The position numbers and the translations under genes were made by a program. Positions 15,370-24,284 of a stretch of 39,279 nucleotides of DNA are shown here, piece by piece. The first letter of the stretch is position 1; the number at the start of each line of letters is the position of its first letter. The DNA is from Thiotrichaceae bacterium (GTDB lineage: Bacteria > Pseudomonadota > Gammaproteobacteria > Thiotrichales > Thiotrichaceae): positions 1 through 39,279 of the forward strand of contig JAGLEV010000035.1 in the NCBI GenBank assembly GCA_023144895.1, given 5' to 3'. Under the pieces are notes generated by a model that did no database searches, was not told where the DNA came from, and worked only from the letters and a program-made list of their open reading frames with translations.

Positions 15370-16432
15370 ATTGTTTACCTATTGGAATGAGAATGCTAAA
15401 TTCTGTGAGTTTTGGTTTAGAGGTGAATTCAATTAAACCATGATGTTTGTTGATAAGAGACTGTGATATAGAAAGCCCTAAGCCTGTGCCTTCAGCACGG
15501 CCTGTAATCATGGGAAAGAATATTTTTTCCTTTAAATCATTGGGAACACCAGCACCATTATCAATCACTTGGGTACAGAGTACTAATGAATGATTTTGAT
15601 GATGAATCGTGATGTTACGTTGTATTCGAGTTTTTAATTGAATAATGCCTAAGCTACGCTGACTGCTTTGTATTGAGTGGATGGCATTATTAATTAAATT
15701 CATAAGCACTTGAATAAGTTGATCTTTATCTGCCCATATTTCAGGGATACTGGGATCATAGTTTGTCTTAATGATAATCTGATTACTAAGATTTGCTTCG
15801 GCAACTTGTCGAGCATGTTCTAGTGCTTCATGAATATTAACTGATTTTTTATCAGGAGGGTGATTAAAGCCCAGCATATTATCAACAAGTTTATTTAAAC
15901 GATCTGTTTCACTAATAATAATATCAGAGTATTCATGTATTGATGGATCATCATGGTCTAGTTGTAATAGTTGCGCGGTACCACGTATACCACTCAGTGG
16001 ATTTTTAATTTCATGAGCAATACCACGTAATACGCTTTGGTTGGTTTCTTGGTTATTAATAAGTCGTGATTCACGGGCAATGCGTAGCTGGCGATCAACA
16101 TGGGTAAGTTCAAAGAGTGTGCCAGAAAACTGTTCTTTTTCGATTAATGCGGTAATCACACAGTCAATATTAATCGGCTTTTGCCCCTTAACGGAGAGCT
16201 TACCTTCACGAGTAACATGGCATTGCTGGGTTTTAACGACATGATTAATATGTCGCTCTAGATCAGGGTTAGAGATGAGCGTTTGTATGGGAATACCTTT
16301 GACTCGTGAAAAGCTGACTCCAATAAGATGTTCAGCGGCTTGGTTCATGTATTGGATAGCAAGGGTTTCATCCGTTGCGATTAATGCATTGACCATAGTG
16401 TCAAAGATGTTATTAGCGATAGTGATGTTCAT
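15356..16432 (-). CDS. ntrB: Nitrogen regulation histidine kinase NtrB
   Basis: The 358-residue cytoplasmic sensor kinase has no membrane segment. An N-terminal PAS domain (about residues 5-110) is followed by the dimerisation/phospho-acceptor helix with His140 in GIAHEIKNPLSGIRG, an N-box NLINNAIHSI, G1 box DNGAGVP and G2 box GTGLGLSIS. NtrB phosphorylates NtrC and is switched by P-II protein, encoded here by glnK. glnA, which often precedes ntrBC, is not upstream; amtB is, separated by a strong terminator. Confidence 0.95.
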   Translation of the reverse strand: MNITIANNIFDTMVNALIATDETLAIQYMNQAAEHLIGVSFSRVKGIPIQTLISNPDLERHINHVVKTQQCHVTREGKLSVKGQKPINIDCVITALIEKEQFSGTLFELTHVDRQLRIARESRLINNQETNQSVLRGIAHEIKNPLSGIRGTAQLLQLDHDDPSIHEYSDIIISETDRLNKLVDNMLGFNHPPDKKSVNIHEALEHARQVAEANLSNQIIIKTNYDPSIPEIWADKDQLIQVLMNLINNAIHSIQSSQRSLGIIQLKTRIQRNITIHHQNHSLVLCTQVIDNGAGVPNDLKEKIFFPMITGRAEGTGLGLSISQSLINKHHGLIEFTSKPKLTEFSILIPIGKQYATY

Positions 16433-16552
16433 AGAGATGAATACTCGCTGATATTAGAGAGCTTTGTCTCTGGTGTTTTTTAGTGTGGTTAATCCCAGTA
16501 ATAATGACTTTCAGTCAATGGCAAGTGACTCAAGCTGAGATGATGTAATAAC

Positions 16553-16604
16553 AAAAAAAGGAGCATAAGAATTCGATTGAGTCGGAATTCCTAATGCTCC
16601 TTTT
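16553..16604 (-). terminator. Strong rho-independent terminator after amtB
   Basis: The stem GGAGCAT...ATGCTCC is extended by GAATTC/GAATTC pairing with one mismatch and one bulge. On the minus strand seven T follow (CTTTTTTTG). It lies about 60 bp after the amtB stop. The plus-strand side also has TTTT. Confidence 0.8.
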
Positions 16605-16664
16605 AAATCCAGATGATCATTTTAGGTGATAACAGGATACTTTCTGCTAGAACCTAAAAGTTAT

Positions 16665-17951
16665 TTAGATAATATAAGCTCTTTCATCATGCTCACCAGT
16701 ATCAAGACCTTCTGTTTCAACTTCTTCGCTAACACGTAGTCCAATGGATACTTTCAGAACGATTAGGATAATGAAAGTAACAACACCCGTATAAAGTATC
16801 GTTGCACCAATACCAATAGCCTGAACCATCACTTGCTCACTAATACTACTAATCTCACCACCAAATCCTGAACCACCTAGTGCTGTTGCTGCAAAAACAC
16901 CTGTAAGTAATGCACCAACAATACCACCAACACCGTGCAAACCAAAGGCATCTAATGGATCATCATAACCAAATACTTTCTTTAGTTTCGCAACACTGAA
17001 GTAACATAGGATACCTGAAAGTCCGCCTAGTGCTAATGCACCTATTGGACCTACAGCACCCGCAGCAGGAGTGATTGCGATTAAGCCCGCAATAGCGCCC
17101 GATGCAATACCAAGTCCACTGGGCTTGCCATGTATCACCCATTCAGTAAACATCCATGTCAGTGCAGCGGTTGCAGCGGCAATTTGTGTTACTGCCATTG
17201 CCATTCCTGCTGTCGTATTTGCCGCTCCTGCACTACCTGCATTAAAGCCAAACCAGCCGACCCAAAGTATTGAAGCACCAATAACGGTATAAGTTAAATT
17301 ATGCGGAGGCATAGCCGTTTTGCCATAACCTTTACGTTTACCTAATACAATAGCAACAACTAATCCTGCAATACCCGCATTGATATGTACAACAGTTCCA
17401 CCTGCAAAGTCGAGGATTCCTTTACCTTCTAACCAGCCTCCAGAACCCCATACCCAATGAGTAATAGGTGCATAAACAAGTACTAACCAAATGGCAGTAA
17501 AAACTAGCATGGCAGAGAACTTCATACGCTCAGCAAATGCACCAACAATCAGTGCAGGTGTAATGATGGCGAATGTCATTTGGAAAACCATAAAGACAGT
17601 TTCGGGGATAGTCCCATTGAGTGCATCAACGGTGACACCTTTAAGGAACATCTTATCAAGACCACCCCAAAAAGCACCTTCACCACCAAAGGCAATACTA
17701 TAGCCAATAACAACCCAAACAACAGATGCTAAAGCAGTAATAGCAAAGATTTGTACAAAGGTTGATAAAGCATTTTTACCACGAACCATCCCGCTGTAGA
17801 ACATGGATAGACCTGGAATGGTCATAAATAAAACAAGAATAGTTGCCATTAGCATCCAAGCAGTATCGCCAGCAGAGAGTTTATCCTCTGCTAGTGCAAT
17901 GGTTGGCATTAGCATCAGACCTAATGAGCTGATTAATGATTTTAATTTCAT
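16665..17951 (-). CDS. amtB: Ammonium transporter AmtB
   Basis: The 428-residue protein has a cleavable signal peptide (cleavage near ALA-EDK, residue 21) and the Amt fold of eleven helices. Key residues are visible: the pore His pair in GGTVVHINAG (His189) and in AFGLHGVGGIVG, and the periplasmic recruitment Trp/Phe-rich segment THWVWGSGGWL. The C-terminal cytoplasmic tail ends GLDTGEHDERAYII, the part contacted by GlnK. It conducts ammonium across the inner membrane. It lies 12 bp after glnK. Confidence 0.96.
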   Translation of the reverse strand: MKLKSLISSLGLMLMPTIALAEDKLSAGDTAWMLMATILVLFMTIPGLSMFYSGMVRGKNALSTFVQIFAITALASVVWVVIGYSIAFGGEGAFWGGLDKMFLKGVTVDALNGTIPETVFMVFQMTFAIITPALIVGAFAERMKFSAMLVFTAIWLVLVYAPITHWVWGSGGWLEGKGILDFAGGTVVHINAGIAGLVVAIVLGKRKGYGKTAMPPHNLTYTVIGASILWVGWFGFNAGSAGAANTTAGMAMAVTQIAAATAALTWMFTEWVIHGKPSGLGIASGAIAGLIAITPAAGAVGPIGALALGGLSGILCYFSVAKLKKVFGYDDPLDAFGLHGVGGIVGALLTGVFAATALGGSGFGGEISSISEQVMVQAIGIGATILYTGVVTFIILIVLKVSIGLRVSEEVETEGLDTGEHDERAYII

Positions 17952-17963
17952 GTTGATTTCCTT

Positions 17964-18317
<354 letters not shown>

Positions 18318-18376
18318 TTAGATTTTAAAAGGCTCGCTAGCCAAAATAAAAATAGTTAATAAATGGTGAGGTTAGT

Positions 18377-18402
18377 AAGGATGCTAATAAAGCAACATCC
18401 TT
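18377..18402 (-). terminator. Hairpin between torF and glnK
   Basis: Seven-bp arms AAGGATG/CATCCTT with a 12-nt loop lie just after the torF stop (18412) and 75 bp before the glnK ATG. There is no T run, so partial termination or attenuation is possible, which would set torF levels above glnK-amtB. Confidence 0.35.
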
Positions 18403-18411
18403 ATTGTCACC

Positions 18412-19092
18412 CTAAAAATCGATTGCATGTGCCCAAGATAGGCTAACGCGAGGTGCATTAACACCAATACGTCCTGATGTTTTATCAACAGCGAAAGTAA
18501 AATCCCCTTTACCTAAGCTAAGTTGTGCATAGCTGTAATCATCACCAGCAGCATCTTCAAAGTCATACTTGCCAAGAGTGCCACCTAAAGAAAGACCTGA
18601 TCGGGTGTCTTTGCTCGCTCCTAAAGAGTAATGCAAATCACCTTTACTAAATTCACTACCTGTATCATCTTTAGAAGCCAAGGTATAATCCATCGCTAAT
18701 GAAACAGGGCCCCAGTCTAGACCTGTATTAAGCTCAGTAAAGTGGTCGTCTAGCCCATCAGAAGGGTAATAATAGTTTGTTAATCCTATCTTATAGCCAC
18801 CAAAACCTGGCAGCTTACCGTTATAGGCAGCATAGGTATCCACTTCAGCAGTCGCCGCACTACCTGCTAAGCTAGAAGCCCAGATACCAAAAGAAAAATT
18901 AGCAAGCTCTGTATCAATACCACCTGATACCGCAGCATCATCACTACTTTGGGTTGTACCACGCCACAGATAGTTGCTAGTTACGCCAACATTGCCCGAT
19001 GTTTTTGCAGTAGCGTTGACTGTTATTGCCGAAGTGCTTAATGTGGCTAGTATCACTATAAGTGAAATACTTGGCTTCATTGTATTGTTCAT
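18412..19092 (-). CDS. torF: TorF family putative porin
   Basis: The 226-residue protein has a signal peptide (cleavage near residue 28) and an outer-membrane beta-barrel pattern throughout. It has the family signature GVTSNYLWRGTTQSSDDAAVSGG near residues 36-58 and ends with an aromatic final residue (AHAIDF), as barrel proteins do. TorF (TIGR02001) proteins are of unknown substrate and are commonly placed beside glnK-amtB, so passage of a nitrogen source is a reasonable inference. It is the first gene after a sigma-54 promoter. Confidence 0.87.
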   Translation of the reverse strand: MNNTMKPSISLIVILATLSTSAITVNATAKTSGNVGVTSNYLWRGTTQSSDDAAVSGGIDTELANFSFGIWASSLAGSAATAEVDTYAAYNGKLPGFGGYKIGLTNYYYPSDGLDDHFTELNTGLDWGPVSLAMDYTLASKDDTGSEFSKGDLHYSLGASKDTRSGLSLGGTLGKYDFEDAAGDDYSYAQLSLGKGDFTFAVDKTSGRIGVNAPRVSLSWAHAIDF

Positions 19093-19129
19093 TACCCGTT
19101 CCTGTTTGATTAATTATTAGCTACAATTA

Positions 19130-19145
19130 AGCATAAAACGTGCCA
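19130..19145 (-). promoter_or_regulatory. Sigma-54 promoter for torF-glnK-amtB
   Basis: On the minus strand TGGCAC-GTTTT-ATGCT matches the -24/-12 consensus TGGCAC-N5-TTGCW in all but one position, with the GG and GC pairs exactly 10 bp apart. It lies 38 bp upstream of the torF ATG. NtrC-like sites lie about 150 bp further upstream. Confidence 0.8.
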
Positions 19146-19291
19146 ATGAATAAATAAAAGGTCGACTTGTTGTCTTTTTGAACAGAAAAATATCTAAGTA
19201 TTTGTAATTTATTTAGAAGATAATAGTTTGTTAATAGAGATGTGCTCATCCTTAATCAAGAGTAAGGTCAATAAGGCGTGCTTTATTTTGG

Positions 19292-19326
19292 TGCACAAGA
19301 ATAGTGCGCCGCTTTGTTTTAGTGCA
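19292..19326 (-). promoter_or_regulatory. Two NtrC-like binding sites
   Basis: Read on the minus strand, CGCACTATTCTTGTGCA (19308-19292) fits the NtrC pattern TGCAC-N7-GTGCA in all but the first base. An adjacent element, TGCAC-N7-AAGCG (19326-19310), has one perfect half-site. The two centres are 18 bp apart. Both sit at a typical enhancer distance from the sigma-54 promoter at 19130. Confidence 0.65.
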
Positions 19327-19341
19327 ATGAGAGCTTTTAGG

Positions 19342-19376
19342 ATAAAAAAAATGCGAACCTTAAAGGCCCGCATTTT
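19342..19376 (-). terminator. Strong rho-independent terminator without an annotated gene
   Basis: Arms AAAATGCG/CGCATTTT (19348-19355, 19369-19376) enclose an inner CCTTAAAGG fold. On the minus strand eight T follow, a classical terminator. The nearest upstream minus-strand gene stops 440 bp away at 19817, so it may end a separate, unannotated transcript. The plus-strand side has TTTTAT only. Confidence 0.7.
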
Positions 19377-19816
19377 ATCAAAGTCAGGAAGTGTGTAGTT
19401 TTCCTGTCGTTAAGTTTTATTATTCGATATAAGCTCCCCAATGTGCCTAGATCGTAAAACTAACGTTACTTTAGCATGCCGCTTGAAAGAATCATTTATG
19501 CCACAGAGTGTCAGAATGGCGTGAAACTTTTATTATTAGTAGACTGCTTCTTTCTGCGATCAGAGCCGTACCACAAACCCCTAAAACAGCTCCTGCTAAA
19601 GATGAGTTAATAATAGGGCGAGGTGGCTGAATCTTAACTTAACCTCAGAAAATAATATAAAATATTATCACTAATGAGTGGCTATAGCTTAATAATTAAT
19701 CAATATATTGAAGGGGAAAATGTAAGTAAATTATTGTTTTTATTAATAATATTTAAAGTTTGGTAATTATTCTCATTATGAGGTGATTATTTTTACATCA
19801 CATCGAAACCTATTAT
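19377..19816. other. Gene-free interval with a Fur-box match
   Basis: No convincing protein gene is visible in these 440 bases. A minus-strand frame of about 48 codons between roughly 19493 and 19640 lacks a normal start codon. At the right end is a Fur-box match (19762-19780) with a TATTAT -10-like element just downstream on the minus strand. At the left end are a small CAGGAA/TTCCTG hairpin and the strong terminator. The arrangement is compatible with an RNA of about 390 nt on the minus strand. Confidence 0.35.
19762..19780 (-). promoter_or_regulatory. Fur-box-like operator
   Basis: The minus-strand sequence CATAATGAGAATAATTACC agrees with the 19-bp Fur consensus at 15 of 19 positions and contains the 7-1-7 core TGAGAAT-A-ATTACCA. 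It lies 3' of the zinc metallopeptidase gene, so the regulated product would be the transcript below it. Confidence 0.5.
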
Positions 19817-20677
19817 TTATAAGCTATCAATTCCTGCATTTTTGAAGGTATTGCAACGTTCCATACTGCCATATTTCATACCTAGCTTGAACCAATGCAC
19901 ACGATCTTTGGAAGATCCATGAGTAAAAGCATCAGGATTAACCCGTTGACCTGCATTTTTTTGCATACGATCATCGCCAATACTGGCAGCCGCACGAATA
20001 CCTTCTTCGATATCACCACGTTCCAGTATCTCGGCTTGCTTTTCGTAGTGGTGAATCCAAATGCCCGCATAACAATCGGCTTGAAGTTCAGTGAGAACAG
20101 AAAGCTGGTTTGCTATACGCTTTTTAACTTGGCGTTGTAGCTTTTGCACTTTCATCGAAGTTCCTTCAAGATTTTGTATATGGTGACCGATTTCGTGAGC
20201 AAGCACATAAGCGCGAGCAAAATCTCCGCTGGCTCCCATTGCTTGTAATTCACGGAAAAAACCTAAATCAATATAGACTTTACTGTCACCAGGGCAATAA
20301 AAAGGACCTGTTGCTGAGGTAGTCATTCCACAGGCTGAACTCACTCGGTCATTAAATAGAACGAGCTTGGGTGCTTGGTAGCGATAACCTGCTTTCTTAA
20401 AAATAGCACTCCAAGCATCTTCTGTACTCGCTAGCATAGTGGAAATAAAATCAGCACTTTCATCCTGTCTACCTGCTTTAGGAGTCTCATGGTTTGAAAG
20501 CTGTGATGGTGAATTTCCATTAAGAAGGGGCATTGGATCTTTCCCCATTAAAATAAAGAGGATAACAACGGCAAAAAAAATAAAGCCACCACCAGCACGT
20601 TTAGTGCCAACAGGTAGTCGGCGACCATTACGACGATCTTCAACATTGGTGCTTCTACGTTTATCATTCCAGCGCAT
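19817..20677 (-). CDS. Neutral zinc metallopeptidase (YpfJ family)
   Basis: The 286-residue protein has a basic cytoplasmic N-terminus (MRWNDKRRSTNVEDRR), one membrane anchor near residues 30-44 (GFIFFAVVILFILMG) and a periplasmic domain with the zinc-protease motif HEIGHHIQN. ELQADCYAGIW downstream supplies the third ligand Glu or Asp. Conserved Cys in SACG, YCPGD and the C-terminal RCNTF fit the family (PF04228). Its substrate is unknown. It starts 20 bp after bpt, so the two are probably cotranscribed. Confidence 0.9.
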   Translation of the reverse strand: MRWNDKRRSTNVEDRRNGRRLPVGTKRAGGGFIFFAVVILFILMGKDPMPLLNGNSPSQLSNHETPKAGRQDESADFISTMLASTEDAWSAIFKKAGYRYQAPKLVLFNDRVSSACGMTTSATGPFYCPGDSKVYIDLGFFRELQAMGASGDFARAYVLAHEIGHHIQNLEGTSMKVQKLQRQVKKRIANQLSVLTELQADCYAGIWIHHYEKQAEILERGDIEEGIRAAASIGDDRMQKNAGQRVNPDAFTHGSSKDRVHWFKLGMKYGSMERCNTFKNAGIDSL

Positions 20678-20697
20678 ACATTATTTCCTGTTTAAGT

Positions 20698-21396
20698 CTA
20701 GCGTCTAATGGGTGACCAAATTCCATCAAAATAACCTTCGATAGGTCGGTACTTAGATTTATAATTCATTTTGGAACAATTTTCTATCCAATATCCAGGA
20801 TAGACATAATTTTTATTATTCTTCTTAGCATAGTCAATTTGCCAAAGTAGGGCATAAGTGCCTAAGCCTCTTTTGCTTCCTTCATTGGGTAGGAAAAAGG
20901 TATAAACAGCCGATACTTCACTTTCTAATACATCAATAACGGCAACACCAAGTAAGCGTCCTTTTTCAAGGAACTCTACATAGTAAACACTACACCAGTC
21001 CGCTTTAAAGAACTCATGAACCTCTTCACTATCATCACTATCATGACGTGACTGCAAATATTCAGCATAAAGTTCTTGGTAGGCAGGTTTATAATCCCCT
21101 TTGTTGATAACAACGGTGAGGTCACTATTTTTCTTGAAATTACGGCGTTGGCTTTTGCTAAATCGAAAGCTATTGACAGGAATGCGGGTAGAGATACATT
21201 CCTTACAAGGCTGGCACTGTGGGCGGTAAACCTGCGCACCACTGCGGCGGAAGCCACTTTTTATTAGCTGAGAGTAGATATTGCTCTGCATTTTGAATTC
21301 AGGGTCAATGACCGTATTCCTAGCGACTTTTCCTGCTAAGTAGGCGCAAGGAAATTGAGCAGTTGAGAAGAGTTGCAAATCGTGGGGTAGCTTCAT
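20698..21396 (-). CDS. bpt: Aspartate/glutamate leucyltransferase (Bpt)
   Basis: The 232-residue protein is the bacterial member of the arginyl-tRNA-protein transferase group: N-terminal Cys motif YRPQCQPCKECIS, RIPVNSFRFSKSQRR, and the C-terminal acyltransferase region with YPGYWIENCSKMNYKSKYRP. It transfers leucine from Leu-tRNA to N-terminal Asp or Glu, marking proteins for ClpS-ClpAP. The usual partners clpS, clpA and infA are not in the window. It is likely the first gene of an operon with the metallopeptidase. Confidence 0.93.
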   Translation of the reverse strand: MKLPHDLQLFSTAQFPCAYLAGKVARNTVIDPEFKMQSNIYSQLIKSGFRRSGAQVYRPQCQPCKECISTRIPVNSFRFSKSQRRNFKKNSDLTVVINKGDYKPAYQELYAEYLQSRHDSDDSEEVHEFFKADWCSVYYVEFLEKGRLLGVAVIDVLESEVSAVYTFFLPNEGSKRGLGTYALLWQIDYAKKNNKNYVYPGYWIENCSKMNYKSKYRPIEGYFDGIWSPIRR

Positions 21397-21550
21397 AGTT
21401 ATAAAAAAAAAGTGTCAAAACCATTATAGGCTTTGTTTGGGGTTTGTGGTTTTTTATTAGGATTTAGTGGGTACTAACTTCCTAATAGGTGGTTGGAAGT
21501 TATCATACTGTGTGGTGGTAGGGGGTACAAGTAAATAGCGATAAAGGACA

Positions 21551-21590
21551 TGACCCAGTACAGTCTATGGGAGTATTTTGTACTGGGTCA
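21551..21590 (-). terminator. Hairpin after creD
   Basis: Perfect 12-bp arms TGACCCAGTACA and TGTACTGGGTCA with a 16-nt loop lie 11 bp past the creD stop. No long T run follows on the minus strand. Confidence 0.55.
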
Positions 21591-21601
21591 ATTTTAGGAA
21601 G

Positions 21602-23077
21602 TTATGATCGTCCAATATTCCGTGTGAGATACATAAGTACCGCTAACATAGTCAGTAATAGACCTGTTCCTGCCAGTAATGCATAGTCTTCTAGCTGTAA
21701 TAATGAATAGAGTAAGCTAAATAAAGCGGTTAACATTATGGTGATAATTATACTGCTCGACAACTTGCGTATCGCGGCATAGGCATAACTACTAATCATA
21801 GCAATAATCACTCCCGCAGCACTAATATAGGCAGTAAAGAAATTACTGTGTTCTGCCATTGATAACAGTGTGAGATAAAATAAAGTGAGTGCTAAACCAA
21901 TGACCGCATATTGTACAAAGTGTAGTTTTTTCTTAATGGCTAGCTCAAATATTAGGAAAGTGATGAACGTTAGGCAGATAAATAGCACACCATACTTTAT
22001 TGCTCGAATGATCTGTGTATATAGGGTGACCGATTCAAACAAGCTCACACCTGCGGTGAATTCCTCTAGATTATGCGTTTGATTTTCTATTGTCCAAAGC
22101 TGAGGGTAATTTCGAGCTAAATGAGAAACTGACCATGATGCTTTGAAACCATTGGTATCAATATGTCGTTGTGCAGGCAGGGCGCTACCATTGAAGCTAG
22201 GATGTGGCCAGTTAGAAATCACTTCAACATTTGTTGTTCGTCCTAGTGGTGTGAAGTGGAAGCTTTGGCTGCCATTGACGTTAATATTAAAGCTATAAGT
22301 AAAAGATTCTTTTGTGGTATCGATGGTTAAGGGGGCATGGAAGCCTCGTGCAATTAAGCCATTGATGCTCGTTCCTGGTTCAAAGCGTAGCGCTTCTTCA
22401 TTCCAGCTAAGTGCTGATGTGGTATTGATTGCTTTAGTATCTGATAGCCCAATCACTATACGAGCACGATCCCAGTGAATTTCACTCACATGATCAGAAA
22501 GGCTGGTAATATTGGGTTTGTTAAATTGCCCCGATATTTTAATATCCGCGGTGTAAACCAATGACTTATATAAACTACGTTTGCGATGTTCACCTTGAAT
22601 TGTATTTTTCAAATCAATGGTTTCAGGTAAAACAATGGCATGTTTACGAATAAGCTTTGTCTTAACTTCCGTTCGATCATTGCCGTCTTTATCTTCTTTT
22701 GTAGTAACGATCTGATGTTTTTCTGTGAATGGGATGATTAATGCAGGCCCCATAATGAGCTGTTGTGATCCCCATGTTTTAGCAATATCAGCAAGCACAC
22801 GACTATGTAGTGAACTACGTTCGGCCACAATTTGCTCTACCATATTGAGTGGAATGGTCATTCCTAAAACTAATAAGGTAATCATAATAAAGCGAAAAAT
22901 AAGTGAATGTTGTAACCCCTTAAGCTTTTTTATGTAGTCTGTTACTCCTAATTTACTGGGTGCGCCTTCTTCTGGAGCGGATAAAAAGCCTGCTTTGCGA
23001 GCAAGTAGAGTGAGAATTAAGAAAATACCGATACAGGTTCCAATAAGGAACAAGCCGATAATAACATCTAAGAACAT
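21602..23077 (-). CDS. creD: Inner membrane protein CreD
   Basis: The 491-residue protein has an N-terminal hydrophobic segment and a second helix after about residue 60 (FRFIMITLLVLGMTIPL). It continues into a large periplasmic domain with RSSLHSRVLADIAKTWGSQQLIMGPALIIPF, typical of CreD, and a C-terminal bundle of about five helices. CreD is a cell-envelope protein controlled by CreBC in enterics; its biochemical role is uncertain. No creBC genes are nearby here. An unusual N-terminal 20-residue helix precedes the usual start of homology. Confidence 0.88.
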   Translation of the reverse strand: MFLDVIIGLFLIGTCIGIFLILTLLARKAGFLSAPEEGAPSKLGVTDYIKKLKGLQHSLIFRFIMITLLVLGMTIPLNMVEQIVAERSSLHSRVLADIAKTWGSQQLIMGPALIIPFTEKHQIVTTKEDKDGNDRTEVKTKLIRKHAIVLPETIDLKNTIQGEHRKRSLYKSLVYTADIKISGQFNKPNITSLSDHVSEIHWDRARIVIGLSDTKAINTTSALSWNEEALRFEPGTSINGLIARGFHAPLTIDTTKESFTYSFNINVNGSQSFHFTPLGRTTNVEVISNWPHPSFNGSALPAQRHIDTNGFKASWSVSHLARNYPQLWTIENQTHNLEEFTAGVSLFESVTLYTQIIRAIKYGVLFICLTFITFLIFELAIKKKLHFVQYAVIGLALTLFYLTLLSMAEHSNFFTAYISAAGVIIAMISSYAYAAIRKLSSSIIITIMLTALFSLLYSLLQLEDYALLAGTGLLLTMLAVLMYLTRNIGRS

Positions 23078-23305
23078 GATGGAGCCTCGTTAGTGAATTA
23101 ATATATACATCATTATGGCAATGCTATGTGATGATAAAATGCTTGAGATTGAGCTTTTTTGTGCAGATTGTGTGTTCTTTTTTTTGTTGTCTTTGATTTT
23201 GATGCACTCCTTAGTTTTGATCTGTCAGTCTGTGAAAAAGCAAAAGATGACATCAGAATTCAGAGTGCGATAAAATAATCATCATTTTAAATAGCAAAGG
23301 CAAGT

Positions 23306-24055
23306 ATGGCATCACTAGAAAGTATCGTTAATTACTGTAATCGGACTTTAGTCATTGATCAGTTCAAGGATTACTCACCTAATGGTTTACAGATTGAAGG
23401 TAATGCCGAAGTAAATTGCATTGTTGCTGGTGTTACCGCAAGTGCTGCTTTGATTGATGCGGCGATTGAACATAAAGCGGATTTATTATTGGTTCATCAT
23501 GGCTACTTTTGGCAGGGGGAAGACCCCTGTCTTGTCGGCATGAAGGGAAGGAGAGTCTCTGCTTTGATTAAAAATAATATGAGTTTATTAGCTTATCATC
23601 TTCCCCTTGATGCACATCAAGAATTGGGTAATAACGCACAATTAGCTCAGTTATTCGATCTGACGGTTGACGATAAGCTGGATAAGCAAGGTGTCGGCAA
23701 TATTGGGCACTTATCTAAACCAATGAGATTGAGTGATTTTTCAGAAAAGGTGGCTGTTAAGCTTGCTCGTGAACCCTTGGTTATTTCTGGAGGGGATCAT
23801 CTTGTTAGTAAAGTGGGGTGGTGTAGTGGTGGCGCACAAAAATATCTCTCTAAGGCAGCTGCAATGGGGGTAGATACTTTTTTAAGTGGGGAAATTTCAG
23901 AAAATACCACCCATGAAGCAAGAGAGTTAGGTATACACTACCTTGCAGCAGGTCACCATGCGACTGAACGCTATGGAGTACGGGCTTTAGCAGAGCAGTT
24001 GGGTAAGAAATTTAACCTTTCTCAGTACTTCATTGATATTGCTAACCCTGTTTGA
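23306..24055 (+). CDS. Nif3-like dinuclear metal centre protein
   Basis: The 249-residue protein has the YbgI/NIF3 metal-binding pattern: LVHHGYFW near residue 64, AYHLPLDAHQELGNNAQLA near 96, GGAQKYLSKAAAMGVDTFLSGE near 176-197 and the C-terminal AAGHHATERYGVRAL near 214. These proteins form toroidal hexamers binding two metal ions per subunit; a GTP cyclohydrolase I type 2 annotation exists but the true role is unsettled. Bacterial copies beside pet genes, as here, are common in gammaproteobacteria. Confidence 0.93.
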   Translation: MASLESIVNYCNRTLVIDQFKDYSPNGLQIEGNAEVNCIVAGVTASAALIDAAIEHKADLLLVHHGYFWQGEDPCLVGMKGRRVSALIKNNMSLLAYHLPLDAHQELGNNAQLAQLFDLTVDDKLDKQGVGNIGHLSKPMRLSDFSEKVAVKLAREPLVISGGDHLVSKVGWCSGGAQKYLSKAAAMGVDTFLSGEISENTTHEARELGIHYLAAGHHATERYGVRALAEQLGKKFNLSQYFIDIANPV

Positions 24056-24284
24056 AATTTATTCAGGCTATTTGACTTGATAAAGGTCAGTTTGGTGTTT
24101 TTTTTTCCTTGACCTTAAGCGCGTGTTCATCCATTCTAGTCCGCAATCAATAATAGGCTTGGCTACTGGTTTAGTAATGGACTTTTCAATAACTTACGAG
24201 AAGTTTTGGAGTGTCATAAGTTCAATTATACATTTCTTTATTATTTATACTTGTTTCTTGGGTTTTTAACTTTCGGAGTATTCA

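Noticed and set aside
19493-19640. Minus-strand frame containing a hydrophobic LAGAVLGVCGTALIA segment
   Set aside because: There is no ATG, GTG or TTG start with a ribosome site before it and a stop lies just upstream; at most a decayed gene.
24077-24090. FNR-like TTGAT-AAAG-GTCAG upstream of petA
   Set aside because: The second half-site is imperfect, no -10 is found at the class II distance, and it is more than 190 bp from petA.
24083-24116. Terminator after the Nif3-like gene (AAGGTCA/TGACCTT)
   Set aside because: The 7-bp stem has a 20-nt loop containing the T run, so it does not have terminator geometry.
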